This document shows positions 26,534 to 36,087 of a stretch of DNA of 64,000 nucleotides, one piece after another. This DNA comes from Bacillus zhangzhouensis (lineage in GTDB: Bacteria; Bacillota; Bacilli; Bacillales; Bacillaceae). The stretch covers positions 1 through 64,000 of the forward strand of contig NZ_JOTP01000004.1 in NCBI RefSeq assembly GCF_000715205.1, read 5' to 3'. The first letter of the stretch is position 1. Each line of letters begins with the position of its first letter. A program made the position numbers and the translations under genes. A model generated the notes under the pieces. It was not told where the DNA came from. It ran no database searches and worked only from the letters and a program-made list of their open reading frames with translations.

Positions 26534-27586
26534 ATGACGATTCATTACTTGGATGTCATGCTAATGGACAGCGTACATAAATTGAACGGCGAACGCTCCA
26601 TTAGCGCTGTCTACCATCTTTTTAAAGGAAAAAAGTCATCACAAACGATACAGGATGCAAGTTTGTTTCAGCTTTCTAGCTATTTTGGCTGTTATCCAGG
26701 TTTTACGCGGGATCAGCTGAATCGCTCTGTTCGAAAGCTCGAAGAAAAGGATTACATCAGAAAAACAGGGGATACATTCAGCGTCACAGATGCAGGACAG
26801 CGTATGCTAAAACAGTATTTTTCTGAAAAACCGCTGCCCGCTTATTTTCATGGTGCTCAATATCATGATAAAGCAAAGATGCTATGGATGAGACTGTCTT
26901 TACTTGTACAAGTGCTTTCACACTATGCGGCAGGGTCACAGCAATATGTGCCGATTCAAAGAGATGTATCGGTTCAAAGCTGGACGAAATCTTTCTTGAA
27001 ACAGCATCAGCATAAGAAAAAGCTTTCTGAAGATCTGCATCATGAACTTGAAAAGCTCCTTGCTCGTTTAAGTGATCGAGAAGCACTGATCTTTGTTTAT
27101 TCATTGACCTCAAATGAAAGAATCGGGCGTACGTATCAGCAAATGGCTGAGTGGATGAAAGAAGATGTGTGGTATGTGTACCTGCTTTTTTGGAATGTGC
27201 TCCATTATTTTATTCATTCTTCACAAAAAGGTGAGGCGCCGATCATGCAGCTGGTCGTAGGTGACCTAGAATTCAAACGCGTGTTAACAACTTCTACCCA
27301 CAAAACGCTTGAGCTTGTACAAAAAGGGTTTAGCATTGATCAAATTGCCCACATTCGTTCATTAAAAAAGGCAACGATCGAGGATCATATTGTGGAGCTA
27401 TCCATACATGAGCCGAGCTTCTCCATAGAACCGTATGTGACCACATTAGAGCAGCAGGCGATCCATGATGTAGCCAGCCAGCTTCAAACAAACAAAATGA
27501 AGCTGATTAAAGAAAAACTCGAGCATCCATTTACTTATTTTCAAATACGATTGGCACTGACAAGGATGGTGAAAGCAAATGGATAA
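26534..27586 (+). CDS. ypbB: helix-turn-helix protein YpbB
   Basis: A 350-residue protein next to recQ in Bacilli; function not established. A C-terminal helix-turn-helix (about residues 250-290, TLELVQKGFSIDQIAHIRSLKKATIEDHI) resembles the domain found at the end of some RecQ helicases (HTH_40), and the N-terminal region may hold a second winged helix. It overlaps recQ by 8 nt, suggesting a joint role with the helicase. Confidence 0.88.
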   Translation: MTIHYLDVMLMDSVHKLNGERSISAVYHLFKGKKSSQTIQDASLFQLSSYFGCYPGFTRDQLNRSVRKLEEKDYIRKTGDTFSVTDAGQRMLKQYFSEKPLPAYFHGAQYHDKAKMLWMRLSLLVQVLSHYAAGSQQYVPIQRDVSVQSWTKSFLKQHQHKKKLSEDLHHELEKLLARLSDREALIFVYSLTSNERIGRTYQQMAEWMKEDVWYVYLLFWNVLHYFIHSSQKGEAPIMQLVVGDLEFKRVLTTSTHKTLELVQKGFSIDQIAHIRSLKKATIEDHIVELSIHEPSFSIEPYVTTLEQQAIHDVASQLQTNKMKLIKEKLEHPFTYFQIRLALTRMVKANG

Positions 27587-29087
27587 GCTTCATCAGACGC
27601 TCATGCGATACTTTGGTTACGACTCATTTAAAGCGGGTCAAGAGGACATTATTCAAAGTGTACTGAATCAAAAAGATACGGTTGCTATGCTGCCTACTGG
27701 CGGAGGGAAGTCACTTTGCTATCAAATTCCTGGCTATATGACAGAAGGGCTAGTTCTCATTATTTCGCCGCTTTTATCGCTCATGGAGGATCAAGTAGAA
27801 CGAATGAAAATGCGCGGGGAAAAACGAGTGGCGGCGCTTAACAGCACACTGTCTTTTCAGGAGAGACGACATATCATTCGGCATTTGCCATCATATAAAT
27901 TTTTATTTGTCGCGCCTGAGGCATTAATGTCAGAGATGCTGTTAGAGCAGCTCAAGTCGATGCATATTGGTCTTTTTGTCGTCGATGAAGCCCATTGTAT
28001 ATCAGAGTGGGGACATGATTTTCGTCCTGAATACTCCAAGCTGGGTGAATGGAGAGAAGCGTTAGGTCATCCCCCGGCCTTAGCACTGACGGCAACAGCG
28101 ACAAAACAAACGCTAAAGGATACAGTGCAAACTTTGCGCCTGCAGCATCCAGCTTTTCATATTCATTCCGTGAACCGGTCTAACATTGCATTAGTCAAAG
28201 AAGTACATGAAACAAAAGAAGCGAAAGAGAAACGGGCGCTTGAGCTTGTGGAAACCCTTCAAGGGCCTGGCCTGATTTATTGCCCGACCCGGCAAATGAC
28301 AGAAGATATTTCACTCTTCATCAAACAAAAAACCCATCAACGTGTAGAATTTTATCACGGCGGAATGGATGCAGGAGACCGCATGCTCATTCAGCAGCAA
28401 TTTATCAGCGGGCAAATTGATCTCATTTGCTGTACAAGTGCTTTTGGAATGGGAATTGATAAAGCAGATATACGATTTGTGATTCATATGAGTCCGCCGC
28501 AATCAATTGAAGCCTTTATGCAGGAGATTGGAAGAGCGGGACGAGACGGGGAAAACAGTGTGAGCGTTCTTTTATATACAGAAGAGGATGCGGATATTCA
28601 AAGTCATTTGATTCAATCAGAAGGTTTTGATGATCCAGAAATTGATTTTTTCTTAGCCCAATTAACACAAATGCCGACAAATGACGAAAAGAAATTACGT
28701 GATCGATTGATGGAAGCAGGGCTTCAGGAGACGCGTGCGAGGATGCTCACGCATTATTACATCATGTATCAATCCGAACAGCCTCGCGTGCTCATCAAAA
28801 ATCTGAAAGAAAAACTGCAGGACAGGCAAACAGAAAAGCTAAGAAAAGTGTGGCAATTTAAAGAGCGAATCACTGATGAAGCCTGCTTTAGACAATCTCT
28901 GTTATCATACTTTTACGAACAGCTAGATCAATCGGAGGACTCTTCTTCTGCTAACTGCTGCTCTTCTTGCGGACTTGACCTATCTGATTATGAAAAAAAA
29001 GATCAACAATTGGAGCTGAATGAAATGAAACACTGGAAGATCGTGCTGGAGCGTATGTTTCATCTAACAAAAGAGGCGCAGCATTGA
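27579..29087 (+). CDS. recQ: ATP-dependent DNA helicase, RecQ family
   Basis: Unwinds DNA 3'-5' in recombination repair; the B. subtilis orthologue at this locus is RecS/RecQ-like (about 496 residues). A 502-residue protein. Walker A is PTGGGKSLCYQ (Lys44), the DEAH box is at 136-139, the RecQ signature is GHDFRPEY, and motif VI is QEIGRAGRDG. A zinc-binding region ends in NCCSSCG. There is no HRDC domain, as expected for the short paralogue. It overlaps ypbD by 4 nt. Confidence 0.95.
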   Translation: MDKLHQTLMRYFGYDSFKAGQEDIIQSVLNQKDTVAMLPTGGGKSLCYQIPGYMTEGLVLIISPLLSLMEDQVERMKMRGEKRVAALNSTLSFQERRHIIRHLPSYKFLFVAPEALMSEMLLEQLKSMHIGLFVVDEAHCISEWGHDFRPEYSKLGEWREALGHPPALALTATATKQTLKDTVQTLRLQHPAFHIHSVNRSNIALVKEVHETKEAKEKRALELVETLQGPGLIYCPTRQMTEDISLFIKQKTHQRVEFYHGGMDAGDRMLIQQQFISGQIDLICCTSAFGMGIDKADIRFVIHMSPPQSIEAFMQEIGRAGRDGENSVSVLLYTEEDADIQSHLIQSEGFDDPEIDFFLAQLTQMPTNDEKKLRDRLMEAGLQETRARMLTHYYIMYQSEQPRVLIKNLKEKLQDRQTEKLRKVWQFKERITDEACFRQSLLSYFYEQLDQSEDSSSANCCSSCGLDLSDYEKKDQQLELNEMKHWKIVLERMFHLTKEAQH

Positions 29088-29725
29088 TTGAACAACATCG
29101 CCGAATTATTGAAAAATTAACCGATCGACAAGTAGTAGAACAGCTGTATTTCACGCAGGTGCTCATGCTTATCGTTTCTTTTTTACTAGGTATTTTTATG
29201 TTCGATCATTGGACTGATTTTACTGCACTTTGGCAGGTCCATGATATGCGGATACTGACTTATGGAATTGGCGGCGCTTTGCTTGTGATTGTTGTGGATG
29301 CAATTGTCATGAAGGTGTTTCCCGCTCATATGTATGATGATGGCGGCTTGAATGAAAAAATGTTCAAAAATCGCAGCATCCCGCATATTGTTTGGTTAAC
29401 ACTGCTCATTGCCTTTTCAGAGGAAATTTTATTCCGCGGGATCGTTCAACAGCAATTTGGACTCGAGATCGCCAGCATTGTGTTTGCGCTTCTTCACTTT
29501 CGCTACTTGTCAAAAATACTCTTGTTTATCCTTGTGGTTTCTATTAGTATTTTTTTAGGACTTTTATATGAGTGGACTGGGAATTTATTTGTCCCTGTCA
29601 TGACCCATTTTGTGATTGACTTAGTCTTTGCATGTCAAATTCGTTTGAAATATAGGGGGAGGGATGAACATGGAAGAAATGTCGAGAATGAAGAGAAAAA
29701 AGGAGCAACTGACAAACATCCATGA
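29084..29725 (+). CDS. ypbD: CPBP-family membrane protease YpbD
   Basis: A predicted intramembrane CAAX/bacteriocin-processing-type protease. A 213-residue protein with several membrane helices. The catalytic motifs are SEEILFRG (about 111-118), FALLHF and MTHFVIDLVF. It starts at a TTG overlapping the recQ stop. Its substrate is unknown. The 3' end overlaps ypbE by 62 nt. Confidence 0.9.
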   Translation: MIEQHRRIIEKLTDRQVVEQLYFTQVLMLIVSFLLGIFMFDHWTDFTALWQVHDMRILTYGIGGALLVIVVDAIVMKVFPAHMYDDGGLNEKMFKNRSIPHIVWLTLLIAFSEEILFRGIVQQQFGLEIASIVFALLHFRYLSKILLFILVVSISIFLGLLYEWTGNLFVPVMTHFVIDLVFACQIRLKYRGRDEHGRNVENEEKKGATDKHP

Positions 29726-30437
29726 CGATGTAGAGGAAAAACTGGAAGAAGAAGTGAATCCTTCAGATGACTCTCACTTTCCTACACGAGAAGATTTTCA
29801 TGAATATAAAAAGCAGCGCACGAAAAAGGTGCGCAATCCATTGTTTACGACATTGGCTATTATCTTTCCTATTATCGTCATCGGTGTTTTCTTCCTTTTG
29901 ATCTACTACACATCACAGGAAATCAACCATAACAACAATCAAGGCGTATATATCGATAAAACATCTAGTGCCGACACAGACCCAGTCCCGTCAGCACTTG
30001 TCGAAACGAAAAATGACTCAAGCGCTGATAAAGCTGATGCGTCTGCTGAAGAGAAGAAAAAGAAAGAGGCAGAAAAAGAAAAGCAGCGATCAAAAGAAAA
30101 GGCTGAACAAAAGAAAAAAGAGCAAGCCGGTAAAGAGAAGGCAGAGCGTGAAAAGGCAGCAGCAACTGCTGCTGCAAAAAAGCGTGAACAGCAGCAGCTA
30201 GCTTTGCAAAAACAGCAGGAAGAGAAAAAACGAAAAGAAGCTGAAGAGAAAAAGAAGCAGGAAGAAAAACCAGTTCGTGTCGTACAGCATACAGTTGGAC
30301 CAGAGGAAAACCTGTATCGAATTTCCATGAAATATTACCAAAATCGTTCGGGTGAAGAAAAGATCAAAGCGTATAATCATTTAAAAGGAAATAGTGTGTA
30401 CAGCGGACAAGTGCTGAATATCCCATTAGAAAACTAA
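29664..30437 (+). CDS. ypbE: LysM-domain membrane protein YpbE
   Basis: A 257-residue protein: a charged cytoplasmic N-terminus, one membrane helix (about 58-82, PLFTTLAIIFPIIVIGVFFLLI), a long Lys/Glu/Ala-rich segment (about 120-205, likely helical), and a C-terminal LysM domain (HTVGPEENLYRISMKYY, then SVYSGQVLNIP). It is probably tethered to the peptidoglycan. The start is 29664 or ATG 29670 (GGGGGAGGG upstream). Confidence 0.9.
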   Translation: MNMEEMSRMKRKKEQLTNIHDDVEEKLEEEVNPSDDSHFPTREDFHEYKKQRTKKVRNPLFTTLAIIFPIIVIGVFFLLIYYTSQEINHNNNQGVYIDKTSSADTDPVPSALVETKNDSSADKADASAEEKKKKEAEKEKQRSKEKAEQKKKEQAGKEKAEREKAAATAAAKKREQQQLALQKQQEEKKRKEAEEKKKQEEKPVRVVQHTVGPEENLYRISMKYYQNRSGEEKIKAYNHLKGNSVYSGQVLNIPLEN

Positions 30438-30501
30438 TTATCTGACATGAATCAATTGAAAAGCACATACATATGTAGAAAAAAGGGACAGGGTGTATGT
30501 G

Positions 30502-30954
30502 ATGACATTGCACGCAATCAGCCGCTATATGGATCAGCCGACACAGAAAATGATTGAAACATTAATCAAAAGAAAGCGGAAATACGAGGGTTTTGCAAAG
30601 CAGAGCAAAAGATGGCAGTGGACAGCTCTACTATCTCTAGCCATTCTTTTGTTTTATTTTGTCATAACAGCCAAAACGGGAGGCTCGCTGCAGCCAGAAG
30701 TGATGATTGCAACATTGCTTGGTCATGAGGTGTTTCTGTTTTGGATCATGGCAGAAGTGTTTGCTTTTTACGCATCGTATTATTATAAGAAAAAAGAAGA
30801 AAAGGCTGAGGATGAATATCATAAGCTCAGATGTGAAATTATACAAAAAAGCACTGATTTATGGCCTCAAGCAAATCAGTGGAAAGAACGTGACGCGGTT
30901 TTTCACTACATGCAGAAACAATATGACATTAACCTCTATTATGAAAGTAAATAA
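30502..30954 (+). CDS. ypbF: membrane protein YpbF
   Basis: A 150-residue membrane protein of unknown function with two helices (about 36-55 and 70-92, WTALLSLAILLFYFVIT and MIATLLGHEVFLFWIMAEVF) and a charged tail (YYKKKEEKAEDEYHKLRCEII). ATG at 30502 is favoured; GTG at 30493 is also open. Order and size match B. subtilis ypbF. Confidence 0.85.
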   Translation: MTLHAISRYMDQPTQKMIETLIKRKRKYEGFAKQSKRWQWTALLSLAILLFYFVITAKTGGSLQPEVMIATLLGHEVFLFWIMAEVFAFYASYYYKKKEEKAEDEYHKLRCEIIQKSTDLWPQANQWKERDAVFHYMQKQYDINLYYESK

Positions 30955-30960
30955 ATGAGA

Positions 30961-30993
30961 AAAAAGACGTTTAACAGTTGAAACGTCTTTTTT
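30961..30993 (+). terminator. terminator after ypbF
   Basis: AAAAAGACGTTT / AAACGTCTTTTT, symmetric and T-rich on both sides. Confidence 0.8.
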
Positions 30994-31037
30994 CATTCAA
31001 TCGTCTTATGAAAAACAGATATATAAGGGAGCCATTT

Positions 31038-31829
31038 ATGATGAAATATGCCATCGGATTTACTGCCGCCATTGCGGCTGTTACAACAGGTGTGTGTGTA
31101 ACGGCAAAAATGGTGAAAACGGCAAAACAAAACAACATCAAAAAGCATTACTTTACAATAGAAGCACTTCAATCAGATAGACCCGCAGTCATTTTCTTTA
31201 TTTCTGATACGCACCGCCGCCTCATTAGTGACACATTATTAGCAGAAGTAAGGCAGGAAAAGCCAGATGTGATTATGATAGGCGGGGACTTAGCAGAAAA
31301 AGGTGTGCCCTATGCCAGGATTGAAGAAAATGTGAAACGTTTATCAAGAATTGCGCCGGTTTATTTTGTTTGGGGAAATAATGATCATGAGCTGCATCAG
31401 CAAAAGTTTAAAGAGATCCTTCATGCATATGGTGTCACCACATTGCAAAATGAAACGGCTGTGTGGGATTTTGATGACCAGCCCATTAAAATTGGAGGAA
31501 TTGATGATATTCGGCTCGAAAAAGCAGATTATGAAGCGATACGACCTGAGTTTGTCAAAGATGAAGTGAATATTCTCTTATCACATAATCCAGATGTGCA
31601 TCACATGATGAGTGAGGAAGAGGGAATCGATCTTGTCCTGAGCGGTCATACGCACGGAGGACAGATCCGTATCGGGAAATTTGGCCCGTATGAAAAAGGG
31701 AGAACAGGCCAAATCAAAGGCGCTTTCTTTCTGATTAGTAATGGCTATGGAACAACAAAGATTCCAATGCGTCTTGGGGCAGAACCAGAAACCCATCTGA
31801 TCTATTTAATGCCACTAAAAACTCGCTAA
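31038..31829 (+). CDS. ypbG: calcineurin-like metallophosphoesterase YpbG
   Basis: A 263-residue phosphoesterase with an N-terminal membrane helix (AIGFTAAIAAVTTGVCVTA). Metal-site motifs appear in order: SDTHRR (first ligand Asp, with His), GGDLAEKG, GNNDHE, LSHNPD and SGHTHGGQ. The substrate is unknown. ATG 31038 or 31041 with AAGGGAG upstream; the open frame begins at 30978 inside the terminator. Confidence 0.92.
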   Translation: MMKYAIGFTAAIAAVTTGVCVTAKMVKTAKQNNIKKHYFTIEALQSDRPAVIFFISDTHRRLISDTLLAEVRQEKPDVIMIGGDLAEKGVPYARIEENVKRLSRIAPVYFVWGNNDHELHQQKFKEILHAYGVTTLQNETAVWDFDDQPIKIGGIDDIRLEKADYEAIRPEFVKDEVNILLSHNPDVHHMMSEEEGIDLVLSGHTHGGQIRIGKFGPYEKGRTGQIKGAFFLISNGYGTTKIPMRLGAEPETHLIYLMPLKTR

Positions 31830-31996
31830 CTTGATGCACCCTCAATATTTTCCATAAAAGTCACCGTAAGCATGGCTTCATGCTTGTCTTCCGTCTTGAC
31901 ACAGTGTAAACTGAATACAAAATTAAGAACCTATGACTCATCATCTCATATACTACAGTATGATGTGTGTTAGAAGAGGCAGGAGGGAACAACGTT

Positions 31997-32578
31997 ATGC
32001 GACTGGAGCGTCTGAATTATAATAAAATCAAAATTTTTCTCACACTAGATGACCTGACAGACCGAGGTCTTACGAAAGAAGACCTTTGGAAAGATTCGTT
32101 CAAAGTTCATCAGCTGTTTAAAGACATGATGAACGAAGCGAATCAGGAGCTCGGTTTTGAAGCGAATGGACCGATTGCTGTTGAAGTGTTTTCTCTTCAG
32201 GCGCAGGGGATGGTCGTCATTGTGACAAAGAGTCAGCAGGAAGATGATGCTGATGATGAGTTTGATGAAGATTACATTGAGATGCAAGTCAAGCTCGACG
32301 AGAGCAAGCATGTGCTCTATCAATTTGCCTCGTTTGAAGATGTGATTCAACTGTCCCATAGTTTAAGTCGTATTGGACTTTTAGGGGGTACAGTTTACCA
32401 TTATGAAGGTCAATATTTTCTCAGCCTAGATGATGTTGAAGAACTGTCTGCTGATACTGTCATTTCCATCTTAGCGGAGTTTGGTTCTCCTACGACATTA
32501 ACCATTCACCGGCTACAAGAGTATGGAAAAGTGATTATGCAAGAAGATGCAGTGAAAACGATTCAGATGTATTTTTAA
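31997..32578 (+). CDS. mecB: adaptor protein MecB (YpbH)
   Basis: A MecA paralogue that delivers substrates to ClpCP and affects competence and sporulation. A 193-residue protein. The N-terminal substrate domain (MRLERLNYNKIKIFLTLDDLTDRGLTKED) is followed by an acidic linker (EDDADDEFDEDYIE) and the C-terminal ClpC-binding domain. ATG 31997 has AGGAGGG upstream; the frame opens at 31967. It is monocistronic. Confidence 0.94.
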   Translation: MRLERLNYNKIKIFLTLDDLTDRGLTKEDLWKDSFKVHQLFKDMMNEANQELGFEANGPIAVEVFSLQAQGMVVIVTKSQQEDDADDEFDEDYIEMQVKLDESKHVLYQFASFEDVIQLSHSLSRIGLLGGTVYHYEGQYFLSLDDVEELSADTVISILAEFGSPTTLTIHRLQEYGKVIMQEDAVKTIQMYF

Positions 32579-32693
32579 TCACTTTTTTCTATTATATTTA
32601 ATACTGTTGTGATGAAACAACAGTATTTTTTTATATCCTTTTTTATATTTATAAACGCTGATATTTTATTTTGATAAAAAACGTTTTTTACCT

Positions 32694-32721
32694 TTGCTTT
32701 ACCAGTACGAAGGTGTATACT
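32694..32721 (+). promoter_or_regulatory. promoter of gudB
   Basis: TTGCTT, a 16-nt spacer and TATACT, about 50 nt before the start codon. Confidence 0.55.
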
Positions 32722-32774
32722 ATTGCTTGAAAGGGAGCAGTAGATCATGAAAGATTTCTAGGGGGTTTATTTTA

Positions 32775-34049
32775 ATGGCAGCCGATCAAAACGCCGCTCA
32801 TAACGCAGAAGATAAGCTAGATGTTTTAAAGTCAACTCAAACCGTCATACATAAAGCGCTTGACAAATTGGGATATCCGCAAGAAGTGTATGAATTGCTG
32901 AAGGAACCAATTCGTCTATTAACGGTCAAAATTCCAGTACGTATGGATGATGGATCGGTGAAAATTTTCACTGGTTACCGCGCGCAGCACAATGATGCTG
33001 TCGGTCCGACAAAAGGCGGAATTCGATTCCACCCGAACGTCACTGAAAAAGAAGTAAAAGCGCTTTCAATTTGGATGAGTTTAAAATGTGGTATTGTGGA
33101 TCTTCCTTATGGCGGAGGAAAAGGCGGTATTATCTGTGATCCAAGAGAAATGTCATTCAGAGAGCTTGAAAAACTAAGCCGCGGCTATGTTCGCGCAATC
33201 AGTCAAATCGTGGGACCAACAAAAGATGTTCCAGCACCAGATGTGTTTACAAACTCTCAAATTATGGCTTGGATGATGGATGAATATTCTAGAATGGATG
33301 AGTTCAACTCGCCAGGATTTATTACAGGAAAACCGATTGTTCTTGGAGGTTCACACGGACGTGACACTGCAACAGCAAAAGGTGTGACGATCTGCATCAA
33401 AGAAGCGGCGAAGAAAAAAGGAATTGACATCAATGGGGCTCGTGTTGTCGTACAGGGATTCGGAAATGCTGGAAGTTACTTGGCTAAATTCATGTATGAT
33501 GCTGGAGCAAAAATCGTTGGGATTTCAGACGCTTACGGCGGATTATACGATGAAGATGGTCTAGACATTGACTACTTGCTTGACCGACGTGACAGCTTTG
33601 GAACCGTCACTAAATTATTTAACGATACAATTACAAACAAAGAGCTGCTGGAGCTGGATTGTGATATTTTAGTACCTGCAGCCATTGAAAATCAAATTAC
33701 AGAAGATAATGCGGCAAACATTAAAGCCAAAATTGTCGTAGAAGCAGCAAACGGTCCGACGACACTTGAAGGAACAAAAATTCTTTCAGATCGTGGTGTA
33801 CTACTTGTACCAGACGTACTTGCGAGTGCGGGTGGTGTCACTGTTTCTTACTTTGAATGGGTTCAGAATAACCAAGGGTTCTACTGGACAGAAGAAGAAG
33901 TGGAAACTCGTTTAGAAAATATGATGGTGAAATCATTTAATAATATTTATGAAATGGCGCAAAACCGCCGCATCGATATGCGTCTTGCTGCATATATGGT
34001 CGGCGTACGTAAAATGGCTGAGGCTTCTCGATTCAGAGGCTGGATTTAA
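32775..34049 (+). CDS. gudB: NAD-dependent glutamate dehydrogenase GudB
   Basis: Oxidatively deaminates glutamate to 2-oxoglutarate. A 424-residue protein. The substrate site PTKGGIRFHP, catalytic Lys in GGGKGG, PAPDVFTNSQIMAWMMDEYS and the Rossmann motif GFGNAGSYLA are intact. The laboratory B. subtilis 168 allele is inactive because of a 9-bp repeat giving VKAVKA; here EVKALSIW has a single VKA, so the enzyme should be active. ATG follows AGGGGG. Confidence 0.96.
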   Translation: MAADQNAAHNAEDKLDVLKSTQTVIHKALDKLGYPQEVYELLKEPIRLLTVKIPVRMDDGSVKIFTGYRAQHNDAVGPTKGGIRFHPNVTEKEVKALSIWMSLKCGIVDLPYGGGKGGIICDPREMSFRELEKLSRGYVRAISQIVGPTKDVPAPDVFTNSQIMAWMMDEYSRMDEFNSPGFITGKPIVLGGSHGRDTATAKGVTICIKEAAKKKGIDINGARVVVQGFGNAGSYLAKFMYDAGAKIVGISDAYGGLYDEDGLDIDYLLDRRDSFGTVTKLFNDTITNKELLELDCDILVPAAIENQITEDNAANIKAKIVVEAANGPTTLEGTKILSDRGVLLVPDVLASAGGVTVSYFEWVQNNQGFYWTEEEVETRLENMMVKSFNNIYEMAQNRRIDMRLAAYMVGVRKMAEASRFRGWI

Positions 34050-34071
34050 GCGGCTTATTTGCATCGCGCCC

Positions 34072-34106
34072 AAAAATCTCCTATCCTTATATAGGAGATT
34101 TTTTTA
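34072..34106 (+). terminator. terminator after gudB
   Basis: AAAATCTCCTAT / ATAGGAGATTTT stem with T-run. Confidence 0.9.
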
Positions 34107-34173
34107 TGTAATGGCACAAAGAATCAAACAGCCCAGCAATTGTTATTGCAGTGAAATGACAGGAGTGGAACAA

Positions 34174-35145
34174 ATGAAACAAGAAAAAGCGATCATAATA
34201 GGAGGCGGCCCATGTGGATTATCAGCTGCCATCGCATTCAAGCAAATCGGTATCGATGCACTTGTGATTGAAAAGGGGAATGTGGTCAACAGTATTTATC
34301 ATTACCCAACACATCAAACCTTTTTCAGTACAAGTGAAAAGCTTGAGATCGGTGATGTCGCTTTTATTACTGAAAACCGGAAGCCAGTTCGGATTCAGGC
34401 ACTTTCCTATTACCGAGAGGTGGTCAGAAGAAAAAGCCTACGTGTGCATGCCTTTGAAAAAGTAAACGCTGTGACGAAAAAAGATGGGCGTTTTACCGTC
34501 AGCACATCAAAAGATGACTATTCATGTGACTATGTCGTGATTGCCACTGGCTACTATGATCATCCAAACTATATGAATGTCAAAGGGGAAGATCTACCCC
34601 ATGTGTATCATTATTTTAAAGAAGGTCACCCGTACTTTGATAAAGATGTGACGGTCATCGGTGGGAAGAACTCCAGTGTAGATGCTGCGCTAGAACTAGT
34701 CAAATGCGGAAGCAGAGTCACTGTGTTATATAGAGGAACTGAATATTCGTCCAGCATCAAACCTTGGATTTTACCAGAGTTTGAAGCCCTTGTCCGTAAT
34801 GGAACCATTCGAATGGAGTTCGGGGCGCAGGTGAAAGAGATCACAGAAGAAGAGGTGATCTTTACAAACCAGCAAGACCAAACGGATCGAGTGAAAAGTG
34901 ATTATGTGTTTGCGATGACAGGCTATCATCCTGATCATTCGTTCTTAGAAAAAATGGGTGTAATGATTGATCAAGAATCAGGTCGCCCAGCCTTTGATGA
35001 ACAGACGATGGAAACAAACGTAGAAGGTATTTTCATTGCAGGAGTCATTGCAGCAGGAAACAATGCCAATGAAATTTTCATTGAAAATGGAAGATTTCAT
35101 GGAGGGTTGATTGCAGAAGAAATCAACAAAAGAATCAACGGCTAA
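34174..35145 (+). CDS. ypdA: bacillithiol-disulfide reductase YpdA
   Basis: An FAD/NADPH oxidoreductase that regenerates bacillithiol from its disulfide. A 323-residue protein. The FAD-binding GGGPCGLSAA motif carries the Cys of the proposed active site; the second nucleotide site is IGGKNSSVDAALE, and GIFIAGVIAAG closes the C-terminus. ATG 34174 with AGGAGTGG upstream is chosen, giving B. subtilis length; the open frame runs back through the gudB terminator. Confidence 0.94.
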   Translation: MKQEKAIIIGGGPCGLSAAIAFKQIGIDALVIEKGNVVNSIYHYPTHQTFFSTSEKLEIGDVAFITENRKPVRIQALSYYREVVRRKSLRVHAFEKVNAVTKKDGRFTVSTSKDDYSCDYVVIATGYYDHPNYMNVKGEDLPHVYHYFKEGHPYFDKDVTVIGGKNSSVDAALELVKCGSRVTVLYRGTEYSSSIKPWILPEFEALVRNGTIRMEFGAQVKEITEEEVIFTNQQDQTDRVKSDYVFAMTGYHPDHSFLEKMGVMIDQESGRPAFDEQTMETNVEGIFIAGVIAAGNNANEIFIENGRFHGGLIAEEINKRING

Positions 35146-35185
35146 AAAAGAACTGGATCCTTCATAAGGATTCAGTTCTTTTTTA
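35144..35185 (+). terminator. terminator after ypdA
   Basis: AAAAAAGAACTGGATCC / GGATTCAGTTCTTTTTT stem with one mismatch. Confidence 0.9.
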
Positions 35186-35298
35186 TATAAATGGGATTAT
35201 ATAGAAAGATATTTTAAGAAAAATGGGCTCGAGTCATATAAAAAAGGGGTAAATCATGTTACGATAATGAAGGATAATGTAGGGAAAGAGGTCTGATT

Positions 35299-35955
35299 AT
35301 GATCGCAATCATTTCAGCAGGTTTAGCTCCCGGCATCGCACTTTTAAGTTATTTTTATTTGAAAGATCAGTACGACAATGAGCCGATTCACATGGTCATC
35401 AGATCTTTTATGCTAGGTGTCATACTTGTGTTTCCAACCATGTTTATTCAATATGTCCTTCAAGAGGAAAATATCGCAACAAACCCTATCTTGATTTCAT
35501 TTGTGACGTCGGGCTTTTTAGAGGAATCATTAAAATGGTTTATTTTAATGGTCAGCGTCTATGCGCATGCCCAGTTTGATGAACACTATGATGGGATTGT
35601 GTATGGAATAAGTGTCTCTCTCGGTTTTGCGACACTTGAAAATATTCTTTACTTAGTTGGTCATGGGGTAGAATATGCGTTTACACGCGCCTTATTACCC
35701 GTATCAAGTCACGCTTTATTTGGTGTTGTGATGGGATTTTATATCGGCAAAGCTCGTTTCTCTGATAAAAAAGAGCAGCGCAAATGGCTGATCCTTTCTT
35801 TAACACTCCCTGTGCTATTTCACGGCTTGTATGATTTTATTCTTCTTGGGATGAAAAATTGGGGATATATTATGCTGCCGTTCATGATTTTTTTATGGTG
35901 GTTTGGTCTGCGAAAAGCAAAAAAAGCCCGTGCGTTGAAAATGGTGCAAATTTAA
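35299..35955 (+). CDS. prsW: site-1 membrane protease PrsW
   Basis: A polytopic membrane metalloprotease-like protein that cuts anti-sigma RsiW under envelope stress in B. subtilis. A 218-residue protein. The EE motif ([10 protein letters not shown], about residues 75-80), [21 protein letters not shown], and [17 protein letters not shown] with the C-terminal His are the family signatures. ATG follows AAGAGG. Confidence 0.95.
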   Translation: MIAIISAGLAPGIALLSYFYLKDQYDNEPIHMVIRSFMLGVILVFPTMFIQYVLQEENIATNPILISFVTSGFLEESLKWFILMVSVYAHAQFDEHYDGIVYGISVSLGFATLENILYLVGHGVEYAFTRALLPVSSHALFGVVMGFYIGKARFSDKKEQRKWLILSLTLPVLFHGLYDFILLGMKNWGYIMLPFMIFLWWFGLRKAKKARALKMVQI

Positions 35956-35960
35956 TTTAG

Positions 35961-35992
35961 AAAACGTCCTGTAGGTTGATAGGGCGTTTTTT
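35961..35992 (+). terminator. terminator after prsW
   Basis: AAAACGTCCT / AGGGCGTTTT stem with a G-U pair, then T-rich. Confidence 0.75.
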
Positions 35993-36087
35993 GTCTTTTC
36001 CATCCAATTCCCTCCTGTGATGAATGTATAAAAATAGGGATCGGAAGAAACATATATTCAAACATCAAAAGTACAGGAGGATCAAAT

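Noticed and set aside
29939-30380. Several overlapping ORFs opposite or within ypbE
   Set aside because: They arise from the Lys/Glu/Gln-rich repeats of ypbE read in other frames.
36025-36056. Sigma-G promoter for sleB
   Set aside because: TGTATA and CATATAT-like boxes are present, but the spacing (about 20 nt) is longer than the sigma-G optimum, so I did not annotate it although forespore expression is expected.
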